64,000 bases of DNA from CAXMMR01 sp965198995 (GCA_965198995.1 CBDAQG010000002.1:992001-1056000); one strand, 5' to 3'; positions 42,996-51,909 are shown, numbered from the stretch's first letter. A program made the numbers and translations. Notes: generated by a model from the letters alone, not told the origin.

Positions 42996-43674
42996 GACGG
43001 TTTTCAAGGGCGGCGCGTCGGCGCTCGGCGTCTCGCCGATTGGCCTTGAGCTGCATGAGCAGTTCAGCAACGCCGCCCAGCAGCGTCATGCCGCGACGAT
43101 GGGCATGTTCATCTGGCTCATCACTGAGCTGCTGCTGTTTGCGGGGCTGTTCCTTGTCGCGCTGATCCTGCGCATTACCCATCCGGCGAGCGTCACTGCG
43201 GCGGCCAAGCACTTCAAGTTCTGGATCGGCGCCACCAACACCGCCATCCTGATCTGCTCGTCGCTAACGATGTCGGGCGCCATCGAGCTGTCGCGCCTTG
43301 GCTGGCAGCGCGGCATGGTGCGCTTCATGCTGGCGACGGCATCCCTGGGCTCGCTGTTCATCGTGCTCAAGGGCTACGAGTATTTCGTCGACTGGCAGGA
43401 ACACATGGTGCCGTTCTTTCTTGATCGGCAGTATGCGCTCGCCGGCGATAACGCCTCGGAGCTGTTCGTCAACCTGTATTTCGCCACCACCGGTCTGCAT
43501 GGCCTGCACCTCATTACCGGCGTCTCCATCCTGCTGGTGCTGACCCGACAGGCTGCGGCGGCAGGCTATCTCGAGCGCCACCAGAACCGTATCGAGATCT
43601 ACGGGCTGTACTGGCACTTCATCGACCTGATCTGGATCATCGTTTTTCCGATCCTCTACGTGCTCAATCGATGA
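42988..43674 (+). CDS. coxC: Cytochrome c oxidase subunit III
   Basis: A 228-residue protein with five to six helices: GMFIWLITELLLFAGLFLVA, then LFVNLYFATTGLHGLHLITG and the terminal YWHFIDLIWIIVFPILY. The Glu in TELLLFAG and the HxLH pattern are typical. Subunit III stabilises the oxidase and its proton uptake. Start GTG 42988 lies inside the end of coxA. The stop overlaps the next ATG. Confidence 0.94.
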   Translation: MSETVFKGGASALGVSPIGLELHEQFSNAAQQRHAATMGMFIWLITELLLFAGLFLVALILRITHPASVTAAAKHFKFWIGATNTAILICSSLTMSGAIELSRLGWQRGMVRFMLATASLGSLFIVLKGYEYFVDWQEHMVPFFLDRQYALAGDNASELFVNLYFATTGLHGLHLITGVSILLVLTRQAAAAGYLERHQNRIEIYGLYWHFIDLIWIIVFPILYVLNR

Positions 43675-43991
43675 ACGAGTTCCTGGTCAAACGGTGCGGC
43701 ATGTCGGAAGACGACGCAGGCGCATTCTGGCAGCATATGCGCACGCCGGTGCGCTCGTTCGTGATGCTGCTCTGCTTCCTTGGTGTCACCGTGCTGTGCG
43801 GCGCCACGCTGCCTGTGCGGTGGATCTGGATGGTCGAGGCACTCTCGACGCTGTGCATGGTCGTGATCGTGCTCGTGGTGTCGATGGAGGTGACGCATGA
43901 GCCGCCGCTGATCCGGCTGTTCGCGGTTGTGGGTTTCTTCTGGGTGTGCATCCTGTTCGGCATGACGCTGGTCGACTACCTCTTCCGCTAA
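43671..43991 (+). CDS. coxD: Cytochrome c oxidase subunit IV, prokaryotic type
   Basis: A 106-residue membrane protein with three helices at about residues 24-42, 47-67 and 78-100 (RSFVMLLCFLGVTVLCGATL, then WVCILFGMTLVDYLF). The size, position after coxC and helix pattern fit the small caa3/aa3 subunit IV. It closes the oxidase operon. The ggt start follows 8 bp after its stop, so read-through into ggt is likely. Confidence 0.85.
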   Translation: MNEFLVKRCGMSEDDAGAFWQHMRTPVRSFVMLLCFLGVTVLCGATLPVRWIWMVEALSTLCMVVIVLVVSMEVTHEPPLIRLFAVVGFFWVCILFGMTLVDYLFR

Positions 43992-43999
43992 GGGCCTCC

Positions 44000-45664
44000 A
44001 TGCGCGCCGTCGTTCCCGTTCTGCTGGCGGCGCTCGCCAGCACGCCAGCCCTGGCGGCAGGCATGGTCGTCACCGCCCAGCATTTGGCAACCGATGTCGG
44101 GGTCGCCGTTCTCGCCTCAGGCGGCAACGCAGTCGATGCGGCCGTAGCGATCGGCTATGCGCTCGCTGTCGTCGATCCCTGCTGCGGCAACATCGGTGGC
44201 GGCGGCTTCATGACGATCCATCGCGCCGACGGCTCGAACCACGTGATCGATTTCCGCGAGCGGGCGCCGCTGCGCGCGACGCCAACCCTGTTTCAGGACG
44301 CGCAAGGCAACATCCTGCCCGATGCCAGCCGCAAAGGTTACCTGGCAGTGGCCGTGCCCGGCACCGTCGCCGGCCTCGAGCGTGCGCGCGAGGCCTATGG
44401 AACGCGGGCGCGCGCCGTGCTGATGGCGCCGGCGATCGCGCTCGCCGAGAACGGCTTCCTGCTGGACGCCGGCGACACCGGCCCGCTCGGTTACGGCACC
44501 AGAGGTTTCGACACCGAGCCGAATGTGGCCGCCATCTTCACCCATGCGGGTGCCCCGCTGCAGCCTGGCGATCGGCTGGTGCAGCACGAGCTCGCCGCGA
44601 CCCTGCGGTTGATTGCCAAGGACGGTACGCGCGGCTTCTATGAGGGGCCGGTCGCCGACGCGCTGGTGCGGCAAAGCGCGGCCCATGGCGGCATCCTCTC
44701 GCTCGCCGACCTAAGCGGCTACACCGCGCTGGAACAGCCGCCGGTCAGTTGCGACTATCGCGGCTGGACGCTGGTCGCCCCATCGCCGCCAAGCTCCGGC
44801 GGCGTCGTCATGTGCGAGATCCTCGGCATCCTGCAGCCATTCCCGCTCGGCAAGGACGGCCGCGGCTCAGCTGTCGCCACGCACCTGCAGGTCGAGGCCG
44901 AGCGCGCCGCCTATCTCGACCGCAACACCTTCCTCGGCGACCCGGACTTCGTGGCCGACCCGGTTGCGACCCTGCTGTCGCCCGCGCATTTGCGGCAACT
45001 TCGCGATCGTATCCAGCCGGTCGCAGCCACCCCGTCGGCGTCGCTCGCGCCGCTGCCGGCCGGAACGGCGGAGGAGAAGCCGCAGACCACCAGCTACTCG
45101 GTGGTCGACGGTCTCGGCAACGCGGTCGCCGTCACCTACACGATCAACGGCTATTTCGGCGCCGGCGTCATTGCCGGCAGCACCGGCTTCTTTCTCAACA
45201 ACGAGATGGACGACTTTACCTCGAAGGTCGGCACGCCGAACATGTTTGGCCTGGTGCAAGGGCTGGCCAACCGTATCGAGCCGGGCAAGCGGCCGCTGAG
45301 CTCGGTGGCGCCCACGATCGTCTTGCGCAATGGTCGCGTGGCCATGGTGTTGGGTGCGCCGGGCGGCTCGCGCATTCCGACGGAGGTGTTGAGCGTGCTG
45401 CAGGGCGTCGTCGATTACGGCCTGACGCTGCAGCAGGCGGTCGCCGCGCCCCGGCTGCACATGCAGTATCTGCCGGACACGGTCTATGTCGAGCCGGACG
45501 CGCTCGCGCCCGAGACGCAGGCGGCGCTGGCCAAGGCGGGCTACACCTTGACCCAGCAGCATCCGTGGGGATTGAACGAGGCCATCGAGGTGATGTCGGA
45601 CGGCTCGCTGCAGGGGGCCGCGGATCTTCGACGGGCGGGAGGCAAGGTTGGGAAGGTTAAGTGA
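44000..45664 (+). CDS. ggt: Gamma-glutamyltranspeptidase
   Basis: A 554-residue secreted Ntn-hydrolase. The signal peptide is MRAVVPVLLAALASTPALA. Self-cleavage is predicted before Thr363 in KPQTTSYSVVD, making a large and a small subunit; the E. coli counterpart reads TTHYSVVD, so His is replaced by Ser here. Other motifs are GGNAVDAAVA, CGNIGGGGF and the substrate loop LNNEMDDF. It degrades glutathione and transfers gamma-glutamyl groups in the periplasm. Start ATG 44000 gives the proper signal peptide. An inverted repeat follows the stop. Confidence 0.94.
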   Translation: MRAVVPVLLAALASTPALAAGMVVTAQHLATDVGVAVLASGGNAVDAAVAIGYALAVVDPCCGNIGGGGFMTIHRADGSNHVIDFRERAPLRATPTLFQDAQGNILPDASRKGYLAVAVPGTVAGLERAREAYGTRARAVLMAPAIALAENGFLLDAGDTGPLGYGTRGFDTEPNVAAIFTHAGAPLQPGDRLVQHELAATLRLIAKDGTRGFYEGPVADALVRQSAAHGGILSLADLSGYTALEQPPVSCDYRGWTLVAPSPPSSGGVVMCEILGILQPFPLGKDGRGSAVATHLQVEAERAAYLDRNTFLGDPDFVADPVATLLSPAHLRQLRDRIQPVAATPSASLAPLPAGTAEEKPQTTSYSVVDGLGNAVAVTYTINGYFGAGVIAGSTGFFLNNEMDDFTSKVGTPNMFGLVQGLANRIEPGKRPLSSVAPTIVLRNGRVAMVLGAPGGSRIPTEVLSVLQGVVDYGLTLQQAVAAPRLHMQYLPDTVYVEPDALAPETQAALAKAGYTLTQQHPWGLNEAIEVMSDGSLQGAADLRRAGGKVGKVK

Positions 45665-45793
45665 AGGGCTTCTTTTTTGAAAAAAAGAAGCAAAAAACTT
45701 TTGCCCGGGCTGTCGCGCGGCACGCGACGACGGGACTCGGCCTGCTTTTAGATAAAAGTTTTTTGGTCCTTTTTTTCAAAAAAGGACTGCTTG
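45663..45793. repeat. A/T-rich inverted repeat, copy 5
   Basis: Left arm about 45663-45704 (cttcttttttgaaaaaaaga), right arm about 45753-45793 (aaaagttttttggtcctttt), loop about 48 bases. It lies between the convergent ggt and exonuclease genes. The right arm encodes the last residues (QAVLF) and stop of the exonuclease. A bidirectional terminator role is likely. Confidence 0.75.
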
Positions 45794-46519
45794 CCTGTCT
45801 TCCATCGTCCTCCCGCTCCGCCGCGCCTTTTCCATTCGCAGTGTGAACGCCACGTCGGCATTGCCGCCGCTGACAACCTGCTCGAGCGCTGCATCGTCGA
45901 GCTCGTCCCAGCGGCGGCCGCGGAATGGCCCGAATGGGACGCGCACCAGCAGCGCCGGCTCGGCTGACCAGGCGAGCAGCGTCGGCAGTCCTGCCAGCGC
46001 CAGCATGTCGCGCAGGTGGTGGGCGGTGACGTAGGCGTCCGGCCCGGCGCGATGGGCTGGCAGCCCGGTCGCGCGGTCCAAGTCCGCCGGCATGCGCCAG
46101 TAGCGCAGGCCCTGGTTGCTGTGGGTTGGCGCGTCGGGCCAGAGGCGAAGGGCGCATTTGTAGGTGCAGATCCAGCGCCGGCCGCCGGTGAGGTTCGGCG
46201 TGCACCAGCGTTGCTCGAAGGCGGCGCGATGGGCGGCGAGGGCGACGGGTGCCGGGCCGGGGGCGGCGCGCAGGATGTCGGGGGCGGCGCGCTGGAAGCC
46301 TGGGGCGTCGGCGACGTCGGCGTCGATGATGTGGTGGATGGCCGCGGTGTTGGGGGTGATCGGCTTGCCGGGGTTGATCAGCGTCGCCTGTGGCGGGCCG
46401 TCGAGCTGCCAGGTTTCCGCGTCGCCGATGACATCCTGCCAGCCGATCTCGACGACGCCGCCATCGGCCGTGTTGTTGCCGGTGGTTTCGAGGTCGATGA
46501 CGCGCAGTCGCAGGCTCAT
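45776..46519 (-). CDS. DEDDh-type 3'-5' exonuclease with C-terminal extra domain
   Basis: A 247-residue protein. Exo I is VIDLETTG, Exo II is degenerate (AHRAAFEQ, where HNxxFD is usual) and Exo III is HRAGPDAYVT. The last 60 residues (VRVPFGPFRGRRWDELDDAA) resemble the small domain following ExoX-type nucleases (DUF3820-like). A role in DNA or RNA trimming is likely; the target is unknown. The final QAVLF and stop codon come from the inverted repeat. Its start overlaps the stop of the upstream gene. Confidence 0.8.
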   Translation of the reverse strand: MSLRLRVIDLETTGNNTADGGVVEIGWQDVIGDAETWQLDGPPQATLINPGKPITPNTAAIHHIIDADVADAPGFQRAAPDILRAAPGPAPVALAAHRAAFEQRWCTPNLTGGRRWICTYKCALRLWPDAPTHSNQGLRYWRMPADLDRATGLPAHRAGPDAYVTAHHLRDMLALAGLPTLLAWSAEPALLVRVPFGPFRGRRWDELDDAALEQVVSGGNADVAFTLRMEKARRSGRTMEDRQAVLF

Positions 46520-46875
46520 GCGGGCTCGATCATGCGGAAGCAGGAGGAGGCGAGCGGGTCATGCGCCACCGCCTCGCGCACCGCCGCCTGTGTCGCCGGG
46601 TCGGCGGTGGCGACGAGGACGCGGCGGAAGAAGCCGGTGGTGCCGCGGGCGCGGGCGATGAACAGGGCGGCGAGCTGACGGCCGACGGCGCTGCGCGGCA
46701 GGCAGCAGGCGCAGTCGGCCGGGTGGCTTGAGGCAGGCTGGCGCTGTAGCCGCTCGGCCGGCATGGGGCGCGCCGGCAACTCCCGGTCCTGGTCGAACAG
46801 CAGCGCGTCGGTGTCGCCAGCGAGCTCGGCGGGACCGAAGGCGACCGGGATCCTGGCGTCCACGAAAAGCGGCAT
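46516..46875 (-). CDS. Small conserved hypothetical protein with CACC motif
   Basis: A 119-residue protein. The middle holds SHPADCACCLPRS, a Cys-x-Cys-Cys set that could bind metal, followed by an Arg-rich helix (GRQLAALFIARARGTTGFFR) and an Ala-rich C-terminus. I recall similar short proteins in alphaproteobacteria without a known role. It is divergent from the ArsR-methyltransferase gene; their 41-bp gap contains a palindrome that may control both. The stop overlaps the exonuclease start. Confidence 0.6.
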   Translation of the reverse strand: MPLFVDARIPVAFGPAELAGDTDALLFDQDRELPARPMPAERLQRQPASSHPADCACCLPRSAVGRQLAALFIARARGTTGFFRRVLVATADPATQAAVREAVAHDPLASSCFRMIEPA

Positions 46876-46882
46876 GGCTGGA

Positions 46883-46900
46883 CATAAAGGATTCTTTATG
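46883..46900. promoter_or_regulatory. Palindrome, candidate ArsR-type operator
   Basis: CATAAAG-GATT-CTTTATG, perfect 7-bp arms, 17 bp before the ATG of the ArsR-methyltransferase gene and 8 bp before the divergent gene. The layout and sequence style (an ATAAAG half-site) resemble operators of SahR-like ArsR regulators of methionine genes. Self-regulation of the regulator-metH unit is the simplest reading. Confidence 0.55.
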
Positions 46901-46916
46901 CTTCTTGCAAGCCACC

Positions 46917-47885
46917 ATGCACCGCCTGCTCGCCGCCCTGTCCGCCGCCGCCGAGCCGACGCGCCTGCGGCTGCTGGCGCTCGCCGCCGCCGGCACGTTC
47001 TGCGTCAGCGACTTCACCTCCATTCTTGGCCAGAGCCAGCCGCGGCTGTCGCGCCATCTGCGGCTGCTCGCCGAGGCTGGCCTGCTAGAGCGGCTGCGCG
47101 AGGGGCCGAACTGCTGGTTTGTGGTGCCGCGGGACGATCGTGGCGCCCTGGTGCGGCGCCTGCTGCAGGAGGTGCCGGGCGACGACGCGCAGTTGGCGGC
47201 GGACCAGCGCGAGGCCGCCCGGGTGCTTGCCGAGCGCGCCCGGACCGCCTCGGCGCAGTTCCAGCGCCAGGGTGCCGATTGGGACGAGATGCGGGCGCTC
47301 GACCTGCCGGCGCACTGGGTGGAGGAGCGCTTGCTGGCGCTGCTGCCGGGCGTGGGCGGCGCGCTGCTCGACATTGGCACCGGCACCGGCCGCCTGCTCG
47401 AGCTGCTCGGGCCGCGCATGCGCGTGGGCCTCGGCATCGACGCCAGCCGGGCGATGCTGGCGCTGGCCCGGGTGCGGCTTGCCCAGCACAGCGCGGCCCT
47501 CGCGCATTGCTCGGTGCGGCTGGGCGACCTCTACGCGCTCGGCCTGCCGGACGCCTGCATGGACGTCGTGGTGCTGCAAATGGTGCTCCATCACACGCAG
47601 GACCCCCGTGCGGCGCTGGCGGAGGCGGCGCGGGTGCTCCGCTCCGGCGGCCGGCTGATCGTGGTTGATTTGGCGCTGCACGAGCAGGCCGCACTCGCCG
47701 ACAGCCTGGCGCATCGCTGGCATGGCTTCGCCGACGCCGCGGTCGCCGCACCGCTGGCGGAGGCCGGCCTTGCGGTGCTCGCCCCTGTGATTATCCCCGG
47801 GCCGCTCGAAATACGCATCTGGGTCGCACTCGCGCCCGCCGCCCGCATCCGCGCTGACGCGCCCATCCTTCACGAGGTTGCCTGA
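46917..47885 (+). CDS. ArsR-family regulator fused to a SAM-dependent methyltransferase domain
   Basis: A 322-residue protein. Residues 1-75 form a winged helix (AAEPTRLRLLALAAAG, then QSQPRLSRHLRLLAEAG as the recognition helix). Residues about 140-290 form a class I methyltransferase (LLDIGTGTGRLLELL, DVVVLQMVLHH). Such fusions sit next to methionine-cycle genes in alphaproteobacteria and may sense SAM or S-adenosylhomocysteine. No metal-binding Cys pair of classic ArsR is seen. Its stop is directly followed by the metH ATG, so the pair is an operon. Start ATG 46917 lies after the palindrome. Confidence 0.85.
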   Translation: MHRLLAALSAAAEPTRLRLLALAAAGTFCVSDFTSILGQSQPRLSRHLRLLAEAGLLERLREGPNCWFVVPRDDRGALVRRLLQEVPGDDAQLAADQREAARVLAERARTASAQFQRQGADWDEMRALDLPAHWVEERLLALLPGVGGALLDIGTGTGRLLELLGPRMRVGLGIDASRAMLALARVRLAQHSAALAHCSVRLGDLYALGLPDACMDVVVLQMVLHHTQDPRAALAEAARVLRSGGRLIVVDLALHEQAALADSLAHRWHGFADAAVAAPLAEAGLAVLAPVIIPGPLEIRIWVALAPAARIRADAPILHEVA

Positions 47886-50800
47886 ATGACCCGCCCGCAT
47901 CTGCTCGACGCGCTGCGCGAGAGGGTTCTGTTATGTGACGGCGGCATGGGGTCGCGCGTGCAGGCGCTCACCCTCGACGTGGAGCGCGACTACTGGAACC
48001 AGGAGAACTGCACCGAGGTGCTGACCCTGTCGCGGCCGGATCTGGTCCGCGACATCCATCGCGGCTACTTCGAGGCCGGCGCGGACATGGTGGAGACTAA
48101 CACGTTCGGCGGCTCGCCGATTACGCTGGCCGAGTTCGGCCTGCAGGACCGCACGCTGGAGATCAACCGCCGCGGCGCCGAGCTCGCGCGAGAGGCGGCA
48201 GAGGGCTTTGCCGACGGGCGGCATCGTTACGTTCTCGGCAGCATCGGGCCGGGCACCAAGCTGCCCTCGCTGGGCAACATCGCCTATGACGCGCTCGAGG
48301 CGGCGCTGGCTGAGCAGTCGCGCGGGCTGATCGCCGGCGGCGTGGACGCGATCCTGATCGAGACCTGCCAGGACACGCTGCAGATCAAGGCGGCGGTGAA
48401 CGGCGCCAAGCGCGCGCGTGCGGAGGCGGGCCGGGACACCCCGGTGTTCGTGCAGGTGACGGTGGAGACGACCGGCACGCTGCTGGTGGGGCCCGACATT
48501 GCCGCAGCGGCGACGGTGGTGCACGCGCTGGATGTGCCGCTAATCGGCCTGAACTGTGCGACCGGCCCGCAGGAGATGAGCGAGCACGTGCGCTGGCTTG
48601 CCGCCAACTGGCCTGGACTGATCAGCGTGCAGCCCAATGCCGGGCTGCCGGAGCTGGTCGATGGGCAGACGCATTACCCGCTGTCGCCCGAGCAGATGGC
48701 GATCTGGGTCGAGCGCTTTATCGACGAGGATGGGCTGAACCTGGTCGGCGGCTGCTGCGGCACCTCGACGCCGCACATCGCCGCCCTCGACCAGATGCTG
48801 CGCCGGCGGGGTGGCGCCACAGGGCACCAGGACCGCCCGGCGCCGGTCGTGCGTCGGCCGGTCTGGGTGCCGTCGGTTGCGAGCCTCTACGGCCAGACGC
48901 CGTTGCGCCAAGAGAACAGCTACTTCTCGATCGGCGAGCGCTGCAACGCCAATGGCTCGAGGAAGTGGCGCGAGCTGCAGGAGGGTGCGGATTGGGACGG
49001 CTGCGTCGGCGTCGCGCGCGAGCAGGTGGGCGAGGGCTCGAACAGCCTCGACGTCTGCACCGCCTTTGTCGGCCGCAACGAGATCGTCGAGATGGACGAG
49101 GTGATCCGCCGGTTCACCAGCTCGGTGAACGCGCCGCTGGTGATCGACAGCACCGAGACGCCGGTGATCGAGAGCGCGCTGAAGCTGCATGGCGGCAAGC
49201 CGATCATCAACTCGATTAACTTCGAGGACGGCGAAGGGCATGCGCGTGACCGCCTGGTGTTGGCCAAGAAGTTCGGCGCGGCGATGATCGCGCTGACCAT
49301 TGACGAGGCCGGCATGGCCAAGCGGCCGGAGGACAAGCTGCGCATCGCCCGGCGGCTGGTGGCGTTTGCCTGCGACACGCACGGGCTGCCGCAATCCGAC
49401 TTGCTGATCGACCCGCTGACGCTGACCATCGCCACCGGCGCCGAGGACGACCGCAAGCTCGGGCAGTGGACGCTGGAGGGCATACGCGCGATCCGCGACG
49501 AGTTTCCGGACATTCAGATCATTTTGGGCCTGTCCAACATCAGCTTCGGCTTAAATGCGGCGGCGCGGGCGGTGCTGAACTCGGTGTTTCTCGACCTCGC
49601 GGTCAAGGCCGGCATGACTGGGGCGATCGTGCATGTCAGCAAGATCCGGCCGCTGCACCAGATCGCGCCCGAGGAGGTGCAGGTCTGCGAGGATTTGATC
49701 TACGACCGGCGGCGCGAGGGCTACGACCCGCTGCAGAAGCTGCTCGAGATCTTTGCCGACCGAAAGTTGGCCGACGCCACCAAGAAGGTTCGCTCGGAGA
49801 CCGTCGAGGGACGGTTGCGCGACCGCATCATCGATGGTGACCGCAAGGGGCTGACCGACGAGCTGGACGATGCCCTGCAAACCCATCCGCCGCTTGCCAT
49901 CATCAACGAGATCCTGCTCGCCGGCATGAAGACGGTGGGTGAGCTGTTCGGCGCCGGCAAGATGCAGCTGCCGTTCGTGCTGCAATCGGCCGAGACGATG
50001 AAGGCGGCGGTCGCCTATCTCGAGCCGATGATGGAGCGCGTCGCCGGCCAGGAGAAGGGCACCATCGTGCTGGCGACGGTGAAGGGCGACGTGCACGACA
50101 TCGGCAAGAACCTGGTCGACATCATCCTAACCAATAACGGCTACCGGGTGGTCAACCTGGGCATCAAGGTGCCGCTCGCCGACATGGTGGCGGCCGCGCG
50201 CGAGCACCACGCGCATGCGATCGGCATGTCCGGGCTGCTGGTGAAGTCGACGGTGGTGATGCGCGAAAACCTCGAGGAGATGCAGCGCCAGGGGCTCGAG
50301 ATCCCGGTGCTGCTGGGCGGGGCGGCGCTGACGCGCAACTACGTCGAGGATGATTGCGTGGCCGCCTATGGCGGCGGCGTGCGCGAGGCGGGCGGGCGGG
50401 TCGCCTATGCGCGCGACGCGTTTGATGGGCTTTCGCTGATGGACAAGGTGACGGGCAACGGTTTTGACGACTATCTTGGCGCGATCCAGACCAAGCGCTT
50501 GGGGAAGGCGCGCAACACCAAGCGCAGCCTGGGCCGCGCCGACGAGCGCGCGTTCCAGCCGATCGACGTGGCCGCGGTGCGGGCGCGACGGGCGCGGATC
50601 ACCGCCGACGTGCCGGTGGTCGAGCCGCCGTTCTGGGGCGCGAAGGTGATCGGCGCTTCGCCCAAGGCGGTGCTGCCGTTCCTTAACGAGCGGAGCCTGT
50701 ATCAATTCCAGTGGGGCTTTCGCAAGCAGGGGCGGTCGCTCGACGACTTCCTCGGCTGGGCCAAGCAGGAGCTGCGGCCGGTGCTCAAACGCATGCTGGT

Positions 50801-51404
50801 GCTGTGCGAGGCCGACGACATCCTGCACCCGCAGGCGGCCTACGGCTATTGGCGCGCGGCCGGGCAGGGCAACGATCTGATCGTGTTCGGTGAGGATGGT
50901 CAGACCGAGCTCGCCCGCTTCGCCCTGCCGCGCCAGCCGCGCGAGGACGGCGAGTGCATCGCCGACTTCTTCCACGACGTCGACGAGGTAGCGCGCGACG
51001 TGATCGGACTGCAGGTGGTGACCGTCGGCCAGCAGGCCTCCGACGTTGCGCGCGCCTGGTTCGACGACAACCGCTACCAGGATTACCTGTATTTGCACGG
51101 CCTGTCGGTGGAGATGGCTGAGGCGATGGCGGAGTACGTGCACAAGCGCATCCGCGCCGAGCTGGGCTTCGCCGGCGAGGATGACCGTGACATGGAGAAG
51201 ATGCTGTCGCAGAGCTATCGCGGCTCGCGCTACTCGTTCGGTTATCCGGCCTGTCCGCGGCTGGAGGACCAGACGCAGCTGCTGCACCTGCTTGGGGCTG
51301 AGCGGCTCGGCGTTTCTCTGTCTGACGAGTGGCAATTGCATCCGGAGCAGTCGACCAGCGCGATCGTGGTGCTGAACCCGCGGGCGAAGTATTTTTCCGT
51401 CTGA
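47886..51404 (+). CDS. metH: Cobalamin-dependent methionine synthase, full length
   Basis: A 1172-residue enzyme that methylates homocysteine from methyltetrahydrofolate. Zinc ligands in the homocysteine domain are Cys224, Cys290 and Cys291 (NCATG, GGCCG). The folate domain follows (SIGERCNANGSRKWRE). The B12 domain has DVHDIGKN with the cobalt-binding His737. The C-terminal reactivation domain is present (SRYSFGYPACPRLEDQ). All four modules are in one chain, unlike species in which the reactivation domain is split or lost. It is preceded immediately by the ArsR-methyltransferase gene. Confidence 0.97.
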   Translation: MTRPHLLDALRERVLLCDGGMGSRVQALTLDVERDYWNQENCTEVLTLSRPDLVRDIHRGYFEAGADMVETNTFGGSPITLAEFGLQDRTLEINRRGAELAREAAEGFADGRHRYVLGSIGPGTKLPSLGNIAYDALEAALAEQSRGLIAGGVDAILIETCQDTLQIKAAVNGAKRARAEAGRDTPVFVQVTVETTGTLLVGPDIAAAATVVHALDVPLIGLNCATGPQEMSEHVRWLAANWPGLISVQPNAGLPELVDGQTHYPLSPEQMAIWVERFIDEDGLNLVGGCCGTSTPHIAALDQMLRRRGGATGHQDRPAPVVRRPVWVPSVASLYGQTPLRQENSYFSIGERCNANGSRKWRELQEGADWDGCVGVAREQVGEGSNSLDVCTAFVGRNEIVEMDEVIRRFTSSVNAPLVIDSTETPVIESALKLHGGKPIINSINFEDGEGHARDRLVLAKKFGAAMIALTIDEAGMAKRPEDKLRIARRLVAFACDTHGLPQSDLLIDPLTLTIATGAEDDRKLGQWTLEGIRAIRDEFPDIQIILGLSNISFGLNAAARAVLNSVFLDLAVKAGMTGAIVHVSKIRPLHQIAPEEVQVCEDLIYDRRREGYDPLQKLLEIFADRKLADATKKVRSETVEGRLRDRIIDGDRKGLTDELDDALQTHPPLAIINEILLAGMKTVGELFGAGKMQLPFVLQSAETMKAAVAYLEPMMERVAGQEKGTIVLATVKGDVHDIGKNLVDIILTNNGYRVVNLGIKVPLADMVAAAREHHAHAIGMSGLLVKSTVVMRENLEEMQRQGLEIPVLLGGAALTRNYVEDDCVAAYGGGVREAGGRVAYARDAFDGLSLMDKVTGNGFDDYLGAIQTKRLGKARNTKRSLGRADERAFQPIDVAAVRARRARITADVPVVEPPFWGAKVIGASPKAVLPFLNERSLYQFQWGFRKQGRSLDDFLGWAKQELRPVLKRMLVLCEADDILHPQAAYGYWRAAGQGNDLIVFGEDGQTELARFALPRQPREDGECIADFFHDVDEVARDVIGLQVVTVGQQASDVARAWFDDNRYQDYLYLHGLSVEMAEAMAEYVHKRIRAELGFAGEDDRDMEKMLSQSYRGSRYSFGYPACPRLEDQTQLLHLLGAERLGVSLSDEWQLHPEQSTSAIVVLNPRAKYFSV

Positions 51405-51684
51405 GGGGATCCTGGTTGAGGAAGGCAGGGGCTTTGCCCCTTGACCCCACCAAAGCCGTGGCTTTGGAAACGTCTTCTTAAGATGCCGCGCAGGTAAAGA
51501 GGAGCCCGCTGGGACCGCAATCCTTTGCGGCTGGGCCTGGGGCTTACGGGCCGTCGTGCAAGTGCAGGCCGCGCGGGACGGGGCAGAGCCTTCGTCGTCC
51601 TGACGTTTCCAACAGCCTTTAAGCGTCAGAAGCCAGGCGGGTTAATCGTTTGTTTACCGAGCTGCGCCAGACTGCGGCGAGGCG
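51405..51684. repeat. Intergenic region with GC-rich dispersed repeat, copy 7
   Basis: After metH, about 51417-51605 is a full copy closest to copy 1: gcaggggctttgccccttga, ccaaagccgtggctttgg, and the far end gacggggcagagccttcgtc. The remaining 80 bases (to 51684) hold the leader of the next gene; nothing else is supported. Confidence 0.6.
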
Positions 51685-51702
51685 GTGGATGGAGCGGCAG
51701 TG

Positions 51703-51909
51703 ATGGGTCCTGGCGGCAGGATGTCGGCTTTTAGCTGGACCCTGATGGTGGGCGGCGTTGGTCTGGCGGGCACGGTCGAGGCTATCAGCCTGGGCGCCGC
51801 ACGTGGGCCCGGACGGGCGGCGGCGGTCTACGCGTTGACCTGGGTGGCGGTGTGGCTGCTTGCGGAGTGCCGGCTGCAGCGTCTGGCAGGCGCCGCGAGC
51901 GGGCAATGA
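51703..51909 (+). CDS. Small membrane protein upstream of the GT87-like gene
   Basis: About 68 residues from ATG 51703; the frame also allows GTG 51685 or ATG 51721. Two hydrophobic stretches are visible (SAFSWTLMVGGVGLAGTVEA and AAVYALTWVAVWLLAECRL). The stop overlaps the ATG of the following gene by ATGA, which supports real translation. It could be a partner or an N-terminal part of the neighbouring membrane enzyme. Function unknown. Confidence 0.45.
   Translation: MGPGGRMSAFSWTLMVGGVGLAGTVEAISLGAARGPGRAAAVYALTWVAVWLLAECRLQRLAGAASGQ

Noticed and set aside
47870..47890. Cobalamin or SAM riboswitch upstream of metH
   Set aside because: metH begins directly after the regulator gene's stop, leaving no leader; the 41-bp gap upstream of the regulator is too short for a riboswitch.
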